Shown piece by piece: positions 13,422-21,798 of a DNA stretch of 26,938 bases. The translations under genes and the position numbers were made by a program. Source of the DNA: JANOXC01 sp031418215 (GTDB lineage Bacteria; Bacteroidota; Bacteroidia; AKYH767-A; OLB10); the NCBI GenBank assembly GCA_031418215.1, contig JANOXC010000127.1, forward strand, positions 1-26,938, written 5' to 3'. Below the pieces are notes generated by a model. The model worked only from the letters and a program-made list of their open reading frames with translations. It was not told the DNA's origin and searched no databases. The stretch's first letter is position 1; every line of letters begins with the position of its first letter.

Positions 13422-14867
13422 TCATACAGTTGCCTGTGTGATTGGCTTAGTTAATTTTAATATATACTTAGCAAATTGCAATAATGTTACCTCATCAAAC
13501 TTTTTTGTCATGAGTTGCAACCCAAGCGGAAGTCCATTGCTATGCATTCCTGCAGGGATATTGATGGCAGGAACACCGGCAAGGTTGGCATGAACAGTGA
13601 AAATATCTTCGAGGTACATAGTCACCGGATCCATTTTTGAACCCAAAGGGAAGGCTGAGGAGGGCGTGGTAGGCGACAATATCAAGTCATGTTTTTCGAA
13701 AACCTTACCGGTTTCTTCTGCAATCATCCGTCTTACACGTTGTGCTTTTTCATAGTAAGCATCATAATAACCGGAGCTTAATACGAAGGTCCCAAGCAGT
13801 ATCCTGCGTTTTACTTCTTTCCCAAATCCTTCACTGCGCGATAGGCTGATGGTCTGGTCGAGGTTACTGATTGTTTTGGTGCGATGTCCATACAATAATC
13901 CGCTGTATCGGGAGAGGTTGGAGGAGGCTTCGGCGGTGGTAAGTACATAATAAGCAGGCACCATTTTATCCAGCAGTGGGAACTCAATAATGTCAACGGT
14001 ATGTCCGTCAGCAGTAATTCCTGCAATTGTATCGTTCAGCAGTTCTTTGATCTCTTCATCCAATCCGGCTGCTTCTTTACACTGACGGATCACGGCAATG
14101 CGGTATTTCTTTTTCGGATTTAATTCTTCAACATAGGGTGGAACAGATAATGCTGAAGCGGTGCCATCATGCGCATCTTTTCCTGCCATGATCTCTAATA
14201 ATAAGGCACCATCCTCCACTGATTTTGACAATATTCCAATCTGGTCGAATGATGATCCAAAGGCAATAAGTCCATGACGGGAGACCCTTCCATAAGTTGG
14301 TTTTAATCCAAACACTCCGCAAAATGCAGCAGGTTGCCGAACGGAGCCTCCGGTGTCGGAGCCCAGTGCTGCCAGGCATAATCCCGCTGCTACTGCCGCC
14401 GCCGATCCTCCTGATGATCCACCTGAAACACGGTTGGCATCGTAAGGGTTTAATACCGGGCCAAAAGCAGAATTCTCATTGGAGCCTCCCATGGCAAATT
14501 CGTCGCAATTCAATCTGCCGATAATAATAGCATCTTCATCAAGCAGACGATTAACGGCTGTTGCTGAATAAAGCGGGCGGTAGCCTTTCAGCATATTCGA
14601 AGCGGCTTCGGTAAGGTGATTATGGTAGCTGATGTTATCTTTAATTCCGATGATCATTCCGGCTAACCTTCCTGCTGTTCCAGCTTTAATTTTTTTATCG
14701 ATTGCTTTTGCTCTGAGCAATGCTTCATCAGCAAACACTTCAAGAAAGGCATTCAGCTTTTTTGACGATTCAATACGTAGCAGGTAATGTTGCACCAAAC
14801 CATGACAGGAAATTTGATCTCCCGCAAGGTCAATAGTGATCTGCTGTAATGAATTGTAATTATTCAT
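13422..14867 (-). CDS. gatA: Asp/Glu-tRNA amidotransferase subunit A
   Basis: 481 aa with the amidase signature and a complete Ser-cis-Ser-Lys triad: K76 in IIGIKDNI, S151 in SGGSSGGSAAAVA and S175 in SDTGGSVRQPA, at spacing equal to characterised GatA proteins. GatA releases ammonia from glutamine in the cytoplasm, and GatB uses it to convert Glu-tRNA(Gln) to Gln-tRNA(Gln) (or Asp-tRNA(Asn) to Asn-tRNA(Asn)). Length is typical (about 480-490 aa). gatB and gatC are not in the window; in Bacteroidota the three genes are usually scattered. tRNA-Gln(UUG) lies 2 kb downstream on the same strand. The 162-bp spacer upstream holds nothing else I recognise. Confidence 0.93.
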   Translation of the reverse strand: MNNYNSLQQITIDLAGDQISCHGLVQHYLLRIESSKKLNAFLEVFADEALLRAKAIDKKIKAGTAGRLAGMIIGIKDNISYHNHLTEAASNMLKGYRPLYSATAVNRLLDEDAIIIGRLNCDEFAMGGSNENSAFGPVLNPYDANRVSGGSSGGSAAAVAAGLCLAALGSDTGGSVRQPAAFCGVFGLKPTYGRVSRHGLIAFGSSFDQIGILSKSVEDGALLLEIMAGKDAHDGTASALSVPPYVEELNPKKKYRIAVIRQCKEAAGLDEEIKELLNDTIAGITADGHTVDIIEFPLLDKMVPAYYVLTTAEASSNLSRYSGLLYGHRTKTISNLDQTISLSRSEGFGKEVKRRILLGTFVLSSGYYDAYYEKAQRVRRMIAEETGKVFEKHDLILSPTTPSSAFPLGSKMDPVTMYLEDIFTVHANLAGVPAINIPAGMHSNGLPLGLQLMTKKFDEVTLLQFAKYILKLTKPITQATV

Positions 14868-15029
14868 ATTGTCTAAAGATAACTGCAGCTCATGAAGGGC
14901 TGATCAACACTAATTCTTTTTATACACGAAGACCCGTTGAAACGAAAACGTAAAAAGGCGGGAAGAATTATGGTCGGCAAAGGTAATTTTTAAGCTCCTT
15001 TGCGCAGTGAAAAAATGATGAATTACGGA

Positions 15030-16103
15030 TTAATGCTCTGCAATATCAACCTTAACGTCTTTGCCTTTTAGGACAGTACGATAAAGATAAGGCGCAATGC
15101 TCATGATAAAACTTAAACCTAAAAGGATGATGAGTAAGCCAAGGCTACTGATATTTCTCAATGCTAAAGCCAGCAAGATAAAAGCAATGTTTATGAGATA
15201 AAGCGACAGTGCTACTTCACGGTGTGATAAGCCAAGATCGAGGAGAAAATGATGTAAATGGTTGCGATCAGCATGAAAGGGCGATCGTCCTTTTATCACC
15301 CGAATCATAAAGACACGTAGTGTATCTGTTAATGGATATATCAAAATAGCTATTGCCATTGCAGGACTTGATCGGAAGGGAAACTCGAAGGGTGCTGAAT
15401 CAAAACTCAACTCCACAAAGTTTACCGTTAATACGGCCAGTATGATTCCAACAACAAGAGAACCGGTGTCACCCATAAAAATATTGGCAGGAGAGAAATT
15501 ATATACAAGAAATGCTAATAATGCAGCGAACAATGAAAACGATAAAATGCAGAGCGAAAACTGGTTGTAATTATAAAACCACAATCCAAATGTGAAGGAG
15601 GCAATGGCACCAACACCTCCTGCAAGTCCGTCAACACCATCAATAAGGTTGTATGAATTGATAACAACAAGAATGGTGAACATGGTAAACAAGATACTTA
15701 GCCAATAAGGAATCTGGTAAATTCCGAAAACACCATATAAACTGGTAATCCTGATATTGGCAAACAAGGCAATGATAACGGAAGCAATAATTTGTCCGTA
15801 CAATTTTTTCATTGCACTCAGGTCGATGATGTCATCCTTAATTCCAATGAAGAACATGATGATGATGGCAGCAATAATATATTGTGAACCGGTATAATCA
15901 TATCCCGCCGACCAGAAAGTGTAAGAGAATACCACACCTGCAAAAATGGCCAGTCCGCCTAATGTTGGAACACTTGATGAATGCGACTTGCGCTCACCGG
16001 GTTCATCAAATAAGTTTTTAATGATCGATACCCTGATGATGGAAGGAATCGCCATAAAGGTGATAATGAAAGCCGTAATGCAGGTAAAGGTGATTGTTAG
16101 CAT
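15030..16103 (-). CDS. WecA/TagO/MraY-family polyprenyl-phosphate sugar-1-phosphate transferase
   Basis: 357 aa with about ten hydrophobic segments. Family motifs in order: ERKSHSSSVPTLGG (37-50), the DD pair of IKDDIIDL (88-95), NSYNLIDGVDGLAGG (149-163), NIFMGDTGS, and HADRNHLHH. The last motif is the HADxxHxHH form found in WecA and TagO, which use UDP-HexNAc, and not in MraY. The enzyme links a sugar phosphate from UDP-sugar to undecaprenyl phosphate in the inner membrane, starting O-antigen, capsule or teichoic-type polymers. It ends 40 bp from nothing recognisable and begins 166 bp after a RemB/Wzi-like gene; no other polysaccharide gene is adjacent. The exact sugar is unknown. Confidence 0.88.
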   Translation of the reverse strand: MLTITFTCITAFIITFMAIPSIIRVSIIKNLFDEPGERKSHSSSVPTLGGLAIFAGVVFSYTFWSAGYDYTGSQYIIAAIIIMFFIGIKDDIIDLSAMKKLYGQIIASVIIALFANIRITSLYGVFGIYQIPYWLSILFTMFTILVVINSYNLIDGVDGLAGGVGAIASFTFGLWFYNYNQFSLCILSFSLFAALLAFLVYNFSPANIFMGDTGSLVVGIILAVLTVNFVELSFDSAPFEFPFRSSPAMAIAILIYPLTDTLRVFMIRVIKGRSPFHADRNHLHHFLLDLGLSHREVALSLYLINIAFILLALALRNISSLGLLIILLGLSFIMSIAPYLYRTVLKGKDVKVDIAEH

Positions 16104-16269
16104 GAAATCATTTACTAATGCCGAAATTAAAACTATTGGCCATGTTAAGACAATTATTTTTTATTAATTCTGTCAAACCCTTATGTTGAAACGGAATAAG
16201 CTCAACTTAATCACGATAATAATTGAGTCTTGTACGTACAATATGACTATTGGGTTATCCTTTTTTTAA

Positions 16270-17910
16270 TTAATAGTCATAATAACGGTTGAATAAATTG
16301 GTGCAGATGCCGGCCTGTATGGAAAAAGTCTTTTGTGTACCCAGTCTGTTTTCCGCCATGCGACCCATTACATCAATAAAAATTTTCATGTTATAGGCCG
16401 GATTGATAATATAAGCCACCGTTAATTGCGGAATGGTGATGCTGGTTTTTAAACCTTGTCCTACGCTATTACCATATTCCTGAGGACGGTTTACTTCATA
16501 GCTTTTATAAATATTCTGACCATAATTTAAACTGTCATAATCATAACCGATAATGGCATAACTCAAGCGCGCTTTAACATCCAGTTTTTTGTATTTGTAA
16601 TAAATAAAATTTACCGACTCCCAGAAGTTAGCGCCCATGGGATGCGCCAGCGACTGCCGGTAATGCCCGTAATTTCCAAGTGGCTCGCGGTGTTCGTAGG
16701 TATAGGGGCGAACATAACTAAACTCCGTTTGAACATGCAGATTTTTAATACCGAAAACATTGTAAGATTTAAATCCCGCCATCAGCCCTTGCTTATTGGC
16801 CCACCACCCATTACCGCTCTTCACTTCGTTGAGTAAGAACTCATCCAGCATTACCTGGCCATATATATTATTGTTGCTGTTGATTTTTACTTTGATGTTG
16901 AATCCGAGCAACACATTATCAGGGGATCCAATTCCATATTCAACAGGACGGAAGAAAACAAAAGGGTTGGCATAATTAATATCAAATCCGCGTGCTCCTG
17001 TAACTTCATCAGCCTTCCATATTACGGCTTCAAACAATCCTGCGGTTACATGCTTGCTAATATTTACATCAAGGTAATGGAAGGAGCCATATTTTCTACG
17101 AAAGGGTTGATCATCATTTAGTTTTTCCAATTCAAGATCCTGCATCACAGCGAATATATATACGTAGCGGATCTTCCAGAGGTCAGCAATGATCTTAACG
17201 AAAGGATAAGGAGAACTATTGTCTGATAATAGTAAAGTACGATACCCATCACCAATGAAATTCCGATCATGGCCAAACTGAAATGTAAAATGTTTTTTCA
17301 ACTGATAGCTGATCGTACCCGTTGCAAAAGCATAATCAAAATTGCGGCTGTCTTTATTCGTTTTTATTCTTCCTTGTCCGGGAACGATTCCTGATTCTTT
17401 GACAATAGAATCAAGATAGCCGGAAAAATGTCCAAGGTTCTCATAGAAAGAACCATTAAACGTAAATCGCGCTCCCACACTTCCCTGCACATAAATACCG
17501 CGTGTATTCATCAAAAAGTTATTATTGGAGTCGGCTGCAAGGTCTCGTCCACCACTTAACTCAAATGCCGGATCCAGGTAAATTTTAACATCATCCTCTT
17601 CCACCTGCAACAAATGTTCTTTGTAAAGTTTTCTTCCCAGCCAGGTTTTGTTGAATTTATTATCACGCAATACAACATTGTTCAATGAATCATAGGGTGT
17701 ATCGCGGTAAAGGTCTTTTGCTAAATAGGGTTTTACGGAAGTATGTGTAGTGGAGGATACGCTGTTGAAGGAGGGTTCATATCTTAATTGTAAATCATTG
17801 CTCAGCGGCAGAAAAAAATGCTGCGCTTCCAAATGTAAAATACTGCACATGATAATAAAACAAAGGAGGAATATTTTTTTAATCATGTTGTTTTTATTGA
17901 AACAAGGCAT
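16270..17910 (-). CDS. outer-membrane beta-barrel protein, RemB/Wzi-like
   Basis: 546 aa (538 aa if the second ATG at 17886 is used). A signal peptide MIKKIFLLCFIIMCSILHLEAQ follows either start. The rest alternates polar and aromatic residues like a large beta barrel and ends in RYYDY, a C-terminal aromatic as in outer-membrane proteins. The stretch FQFGHDRNFIGDGYRTLLLS recalls gliding-motility protein RemB and the capsule-assembly Wzi family of Bacteroidota; this is from memory of those families. The ATG at 17910 overlaps the previous gene's TAA (TAATG), favouring co-translation with it. Role in surface polysaccharide or gliding is likely but not shown. Confidence 0.65.
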   Translation of the reverse strand: MPCFNKNNMIKKIFLLCFIIMCSILHLEAQHFFLPLSNDLQLRYEPSFNSVSSTTHTSVKPYLAKDLYRDTPYDSLNNVVLRDNKFNKTWLGRKLYKEHLLQVEEDDVKIYLDPAFELSGGRDLAADSNNNFLMNTRGIYVQGSVGARFTFNGSFYENLGHFSGYLDSIVKESGIVPGQGRIKTNKDSRNFDYAFATGTISYQLKKHFTFQFGHDRNFIGDGYRTLLLSDNSSPYPFVKIIADLWKIRYVYIFAVMQDLELEKLNDDQPFRRKYGSFHYLDVNISKHVTAGLFEAVIWKADEVTGARGFDINYANPFVFFRPVEYGIGSPDNVLLGFNIKVKINSNNNIYGQVMLDEFLLNEVKSGNGWWANKQGLMAGFKSYNVFGIKNLHVQTEFSYVRPYTYEHREPLGNYGHYRQSLAHPMGANFWESVNFIYYKYKKLDVKARLSYAIIGYDYDSLNYGQNIYKSYEVNRPQEYGNSVGQGLKTSITIPQLTVAYIINPAYNMKIFIDVMGRMAENRLGTQKTFSIQAGICTNLFNRYYDY

Positions 17911-18989
17911 TAATAATTTTTTCCTTTCCAGTAGATCTTGGCGGTATTATTTGCTACATAATACTTCAATACATCACCATTCACTTCATAGCTATCCACC
18001 GTCTCTGTGGTTACCAAATTTGTTTTGCCATTATCAAAGAATTTTAACCTGCCTGCATTATCAAGGTATGCCATATAGTTGCGACTCACTACATAACTTC
18101 GCGGAGGCGCATTTTCCAGTTCATAGCGAACGCCATTATTGATAACCTGAAACCTTTGATTGCAATAAAAAACAAGCAAATCATCTTTTACTTTGTAAAA
18201 ATCAGGTTCGAAAGCTTCAAGTTTTAACAGTTTTCCGTTTTGAAATACTTTTAAAGCGTTTTCATCACTCACATAAGCTAGTACCGAATGTCCCATTTGC
18301 ATCGACAACGGAGAAAAATTTTCCAGTTTGATAATCTTGTCTTTGTAGAAAAGATTAAATTGTTTGCTACCGCCGTCAATAAAAGCAACCATGTCTTTGC
18401 CGCATAAAAACTGATCGGGTTCCCACGTTGCCAACTCATAGATTTCTCCTTCGCAAAAAACCTTAAACTCATGCGATCCGTTGGTAAAGGCCATCGTATT
18501 GTAGCCCACATCAAACTTATTTAAATCGCTGGCCAGCGTATATTCTATTTCATGAATGGTGCCATTGTAGTAAACTTTTAATACTTCGAGCCGATCATCT
18601 TTAAAGGCAATGATATTATCGCCTGCTTTATATTCACGAAGAAAATAACTTAATATGATTGGGTTTCCTTTTTCAATAACAGATAGTGTATTGATGCAGG
18701 TGTAATAAAGCAGGTTGGCGGAGGCAAAAAGATTGGTGTTGGCTGCTTCTCCGATCTCCAACTTTTGACCGGCATACCATACCCGCAATTCATTGGCATT
18801 ATTAACGTATAGCATGCTGTTGCCTGCAATTTTATATTTGCCTACAGGTGCTGTTTCCAGTTGTCTGGGAAAGCCATTCTCAAAAACATAGAAATAGTTT
18901 CTATTGTCCTCGTATGCTGAAATATATTGAGCATTGCTGATGTGGAAGCAGCTAATGAATAATAAAAACAAAAGGTGCTTTCGCAACAT
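17910..18989 (-). CDS. secreted protein with about eight 40-residue repeats
   Basis: 359 aa from the ATG at 18989 (a TTG lies one codon earlier). Signal peptide MLRKHLLFLLFISCFHISNAQ. The mature part consists of imperfect repeats of about 38-42 residues with the pattern (F/L)KVF-x-NGK-x-x-x-LE-x(5-8)-Y-x-V-x-x-D-x-L-A-(Y/F), for example around FKVFCEGEIYELATWEPDQF, LKVFQNGKLLKLEAFEPDFY and LKFFDNGKTNLVTTE. Such repeats suggest a beta-propeller. No enzyme motif is seen. It is the middle gene of a three-gene operon, 18 bp after the OmpA lipoprotein and overlapping the RemB/Wzi-like gene, so it probably works at the cell envelope. I do not recognise a named family. Confidence 0.75.
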   Translation of the reverse strand: MLRKHLLFLLFISCFHISNAQYISAYEDNRNYFYVFENGFPRQLETAPVGKYKIAGNSMLYVNNANELRVWYAGQKLEIGEAANTNLFASANLLYYTCINTLSVIEKGNPIILSYFLREYKAGDNIIAFKDDRLEVLKVYYNGTIHEIEYTLASDLNKFDVGYNTMAFTNGSHEFKVFCEGEIYELATWEPDQFLCGKDMVAFIDGGSKQFNLFYKDKIIKLENFSPLSMQMGHSVLAYVSDENALKVFQNGKLLKLEAFEPDFYKVKDDLLVFYCNQRFQVINNGVRYELENAPPRSYVVSRNYMAYLDNAGRLKFFDNGKTNLVTTETVDSYEVNGDVLKYYVANNTAKIYWKGKNY

Positions 18990-19007
18990 CAAGTATATAG
19001 ATAATTA

Positions 19008-20006
19008 TTAATTCGTTTCAAGCACCTTGAAGATCTCATCCAGTTTTGGCGTGAGGATGATTTCAATCCTGCGGTTTTTCTTGCGGGCTTCAGCAGTGTT
19101 TGATGCATCAATAGGATTGTATTCACTACGGCCGGCGGCAGTGAGACGTAGCGGACTCACCTTGCTTTTGGAAGTGATGATCTTAACAACTGATGTAGCA
19201 CGCATTACGCTCAGGTCCCAATTATCTTTAATGTCGCCGGTTCCTTTCATGGGGACATTGTCTGTATGTCCTTCAATCAGGATGTTAATATCTGGATTTT
19301 TTTCCAGCACTTCGGCAAGTTTATTCAGCGCCACTATTCCTTCCTTATCTACAACAATACTTCCTGTAGCAAACAATAAACGTTCTTCCAATGATATGTA
19401 AACCTTGCCGTTTTTTTGTGAAACAGTTAATCCGTTATTGGTAAATCCAATCAGCGCATCACTCACTTTTTTCTTTAAGGCAATAACAATTGAGTCTTTG
19501 TTGGCCAATGCCCGCTGCAGTTCCGACAGTTTTTCTTCCCTTATCTTAAGTTCTCGGCTCAATTGGTCAAGATCGCTTTGTTTGGTATTCAAGTCCCTTT
19601 CCAATTTTTTAAGGGTATCTTCTTTTGCAATTAACTCTTTCTGCGTCATCTGCAACTGGTTGATGATCTTCGTTGTTTCGCCTTTATTGCTAGCAACTAA
19701 TTTTTCATTGTTCTCATTCAGCTTATCATAGGAAGTGGAAAGTGAATTATAAAGATTTTGCATCCTCCTCATGTTTGATCCCAATGTAAGGGTATCATCT
19801 TTCAAGCGCGAAATGTTTTTTGTCATTTCCGCCATCTGGTCATTCAGCTCTTTATTATGTGTTGTAAGCTCAAGGTTTGATGCCCGCAGATCGCCAACCT
19901 CAGTTTCACATTTTGATTTTTTTGCATTAAGGTCATTGTATTTCCTAGCCGGGACGCAAGAAATCATAAAAAGGAAAGAAAAAATAACATAGGATATTTG
20001 TTTCAT
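19008..20006 (-). CDS. OmpA-family lipoprotein with periplasmic coiled coil
   Basis: 332 aa. The N terminus (SFLFMISC, Cys17) is a lipoprotein signal. Residues 25-185 are a long coiled coil rich in Leu, Lys, Glu and Asn. An OmpA C-terminal domain covers about 205-320, with GHTDN (246-250), the conserved region after DNWDLSVMRA, and NRRIEI (311-316), which bind the diaminopimelate peptide of peptidoglycan. It anchors the outer membrane to the cell wall. It is the first gene of an operon with the repeat protein and the RemB/Wzi-like barrel. Confidence 0.9.
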   Translation of the reverse strand: MKQISYVIFSFLFMISCVPARKYNDLNAKKSKCETEVGDLRASNLELTTHNKELNDQMAEMTKNISRLKDDTLTLGSNMRRMQNLYNSLSTSYDKLNENNEKLVASNKGETTKIINQLQMTQKELIAKEDTLKKLERDLNTKQSDLDQLSRELKIREEKLSELQRALANKDSIVIALKKKVSDALIGFTNNGLTVSQKNGKVYISLEERLLFATGSIVVDKEGIVALNKLAEVLEKNPDINILIEGHTDNVPMKGTGDIKDNWDLSVMRATSVVKIITSKSKVSPLRLTAAGRSEYNPIDASNTAEARKKNRRIEIILTPKLDEIFKVLETN

Positions 20007-20029
20007 GGGTTTGTTTTATATCATTGGCA

Positions 20030-20057
20030 TAAAGATAGCGGAATAAAAACAGTACAA
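20030..20057 (-). promoter_or_regulatory. candidate Bacteroidota-type promoter of the OmpA operon
   Basis: On the minus strand TTG (20057-20055) is followed after 17 bp by TATCTTTA (20037-20030), one base off the -7 consensus TAnnTTTG. It would start transcription about 15-20 bp before the ATG at 20006. The rest of the spacer to 20317 holds only the repeat listed next. Confidence 0.4.
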
Positions 20058-20210
20058 TTCCAAGGGGTTTATTGTAATATTTAACATTGATTTGTTAAAA
20101 CATGAATAAAGAATTGCCGTATAATGATGATAGCAATGATTATTATTAGCAACCTTATTGAAAGTAATTAGTCAGAAGTTCAGAGCGCGAACTAAAAACG
20201 CCCAATTAAT

Positions 20211-20310
20211 TCTCCAAACTAACAGCTCCTAACTAAAAACCAATTCTCCGAACATATTAATATCCATAGCTAATCAGCGTCGGATATCCGAACTAATAGC
20301 TCCTAACTAA
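20211..20310. repeat. imperfect direct repeat upstream of the 239-aa gene
   Basis: The block TCC(A/G)AACTAA(C/T)AGCTCCTAACTAA occurs at about 20212-20236 and 20287-20310, and ATTCTCCGAAC lies between them. The second copy ends 7 bp before the start codon of the next gene, so it lies in its 5' untranslated region. Confidence 0.6.
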
Positions 20311-20317
20311 CAAGCCA

Positions 20318-21037
20318 ATGGAAAAGTTAAGTGAAAACTGGATTACCGAAAGTCACATTGATTTTGAGTATAAAAAGTACGTTTTACTGGCCTACCTTCA
20401 ACATGTAGAGGAATGTTTTGGTGAAACAAGGTTATATCCAGCACTCAGCGAACTGGTGAGCCATTATAGAAATGTAAAGGCATTAAAGGAAAATAAGCAG
20501 GCCATGTTCGACAGCTTTCCGGAGAAATTATCCGATACTGATTTTAACCAGTTTAAGCTGGTGTATGAAAAGCTTATTCAGGATGATAAGCTGATGCAGG
20601 AGATCGAGTCCATCATTGAGTTTAGCTTGCCGCAATTTGAAAAGTATTTAAAGGAAGGAAAGAAGATCTATGATTTCCTGGAATCAAAAATTACCATTTT
20701 CCCGGTGGGTATCATGCCGCTAAATGCAGACGTAGGCTACTTGATGTTAAAAGGCGGTAAACAGGCTGAGACCCGTGTTTATGAATTTCAGGTAACCATC
20801 TATGATCAATCAACGGAACGTTATCGGGGCATTTACCTCAATTATGTTTCTTCCTATGAAAAAGCGTTGAATAATACTTATGAAAACATTAAGCGAGATC
20901 TGATTTTATATAATAAAAATTTACCCAACCCCGCTACTTACGTCATCGAAACAGAGCTGGTGCTGCCGATTGATGATACTTTTTTGCCGCTGGCAAAGCG
21001 TACATTGGTAAAGTATATTACCCACGGTCAAGCTTAA
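20318..21037 (+). CDS. conserved hypothetical protein, 239 aa
   Basis: Cytoplasmic, mixed helix and strand, with no signal peptide, membrane segment or catalytic motif I recognise. Residues 1-130 are mainly helical and acidic; 130-239 contain strands such as YEFQVTIYDQ and YRGIYLNYVSSY. The protein looks like one of the many conserved unknowns of Bacteroidota. It is transcribed divergently from the OmpA operon and is followed by a repeat-rich spacer, so it forms its own unit. The ATG at 20318 follows the repeat described above. Codon use resembles its neighbours, so it is a genuine gene. Confidence 0.75.
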   Translation: MEKLSENWITESHIDFEYKKYVLLAYLQHVEECFGETRLYPALSELVSHYRNVKALKENKQAMFDSFPEKLSDTDFNQFKLVYEKLIQDDKLMQEIESIIEFSLPQFEKYLKEGKKIYDFLESKITIFPVGIMPLNADVGYLMLKGGKQAETRVYEFQVTIYDQSTERYRGIYLNYVSSYEKALNNTYENIKRDLILYNKNLPNPATYVIETELVLPIDDTFLPLAKRTLVKYITHGQA

Positions 21038-21061
21038 AACGGTAAGCGGGCGCACTGCAGC

Positions 21062-21591
21062 GTGTTAAAATATTTTGCAGGCCGAAGGCCGGTAATCATA
21101 AATAGGCAGCTTGTTTTGCAGATTACAAATTAACATGATCATCGGGTATAAATTTGACTTATTACACGGATTGATTTTTTCTACACCATTGATCAAAATC
21201 AGGCAGGAGGCCTGATAATAGTTTGATACGAGGCAGCGCCTCGTTCCTAAAATAGATGATCATAGGTTATAAAATAGCCTCATTACACGGATTGTTTTTC
21301 TGTAACCTTGAACAAAATCACGCAAGATGCCTGAAAACACTTAGATACGAGACGGAGCCTCTTAATCTACATTAATTGTAAGCGCGTGGCTCTGCCTCGT
21401 GTTAAAATATTTTGCAGGCCTCTGGCCGGTAATCATAAATAGGCATCTTGTTTTGCTTATTACAAATTAACATGATCATCGGGTATAAATTTTACTTATT
21501 ACGCGGATCGATTTTTTCTTCACCATTGAACATAATCAGGCAGGATGCCTGATTATAGTTTGATACGAGGCAGAGCCTCGCACCTACAACA
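21062..21591. repeat. three diverged copies of a palindrome-rich intergenic unit
   Basis: Copy 1 (about 21062-21250) and copy 3 (about 21399-21591) are nearly identical and 337 bp apart, both opening with GTGTTAAAATATTTTGCAGG. Copy 2 (about 21256-21361) is shorter and more diverged, starting at ATGATCAT. Each copy carries short palindromes such as GGCC-GAA-GGCC, AGGC-nn-nn-GCCT and GAGGC-AG-CGCCTC. No open frame of interest crosses the 760-bp gap between the flanking genes. This is typical of Bacteroidota intergenic repeats but the unit is unnamed to me. Confidence 0.8.
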
Positions 21592-21798
21592 GAGCGGGAA
21601 ACGAGACTAAGCCTCTCCCCTGCATTACAAAATCAGGGAGATCTTCTGATAAATATTTTTTTTAATGCTGCTTCAAAAGAAAATGCAAATAGTGGCGTTT
21701 CTGTGGAATGCCCTTTAACAACAGCCCGCAGATAACTATTCCAAACAGCATGATCTTTTCTAAAGGCTATTACTATTTTTAGCAGGATTTATTCAACG

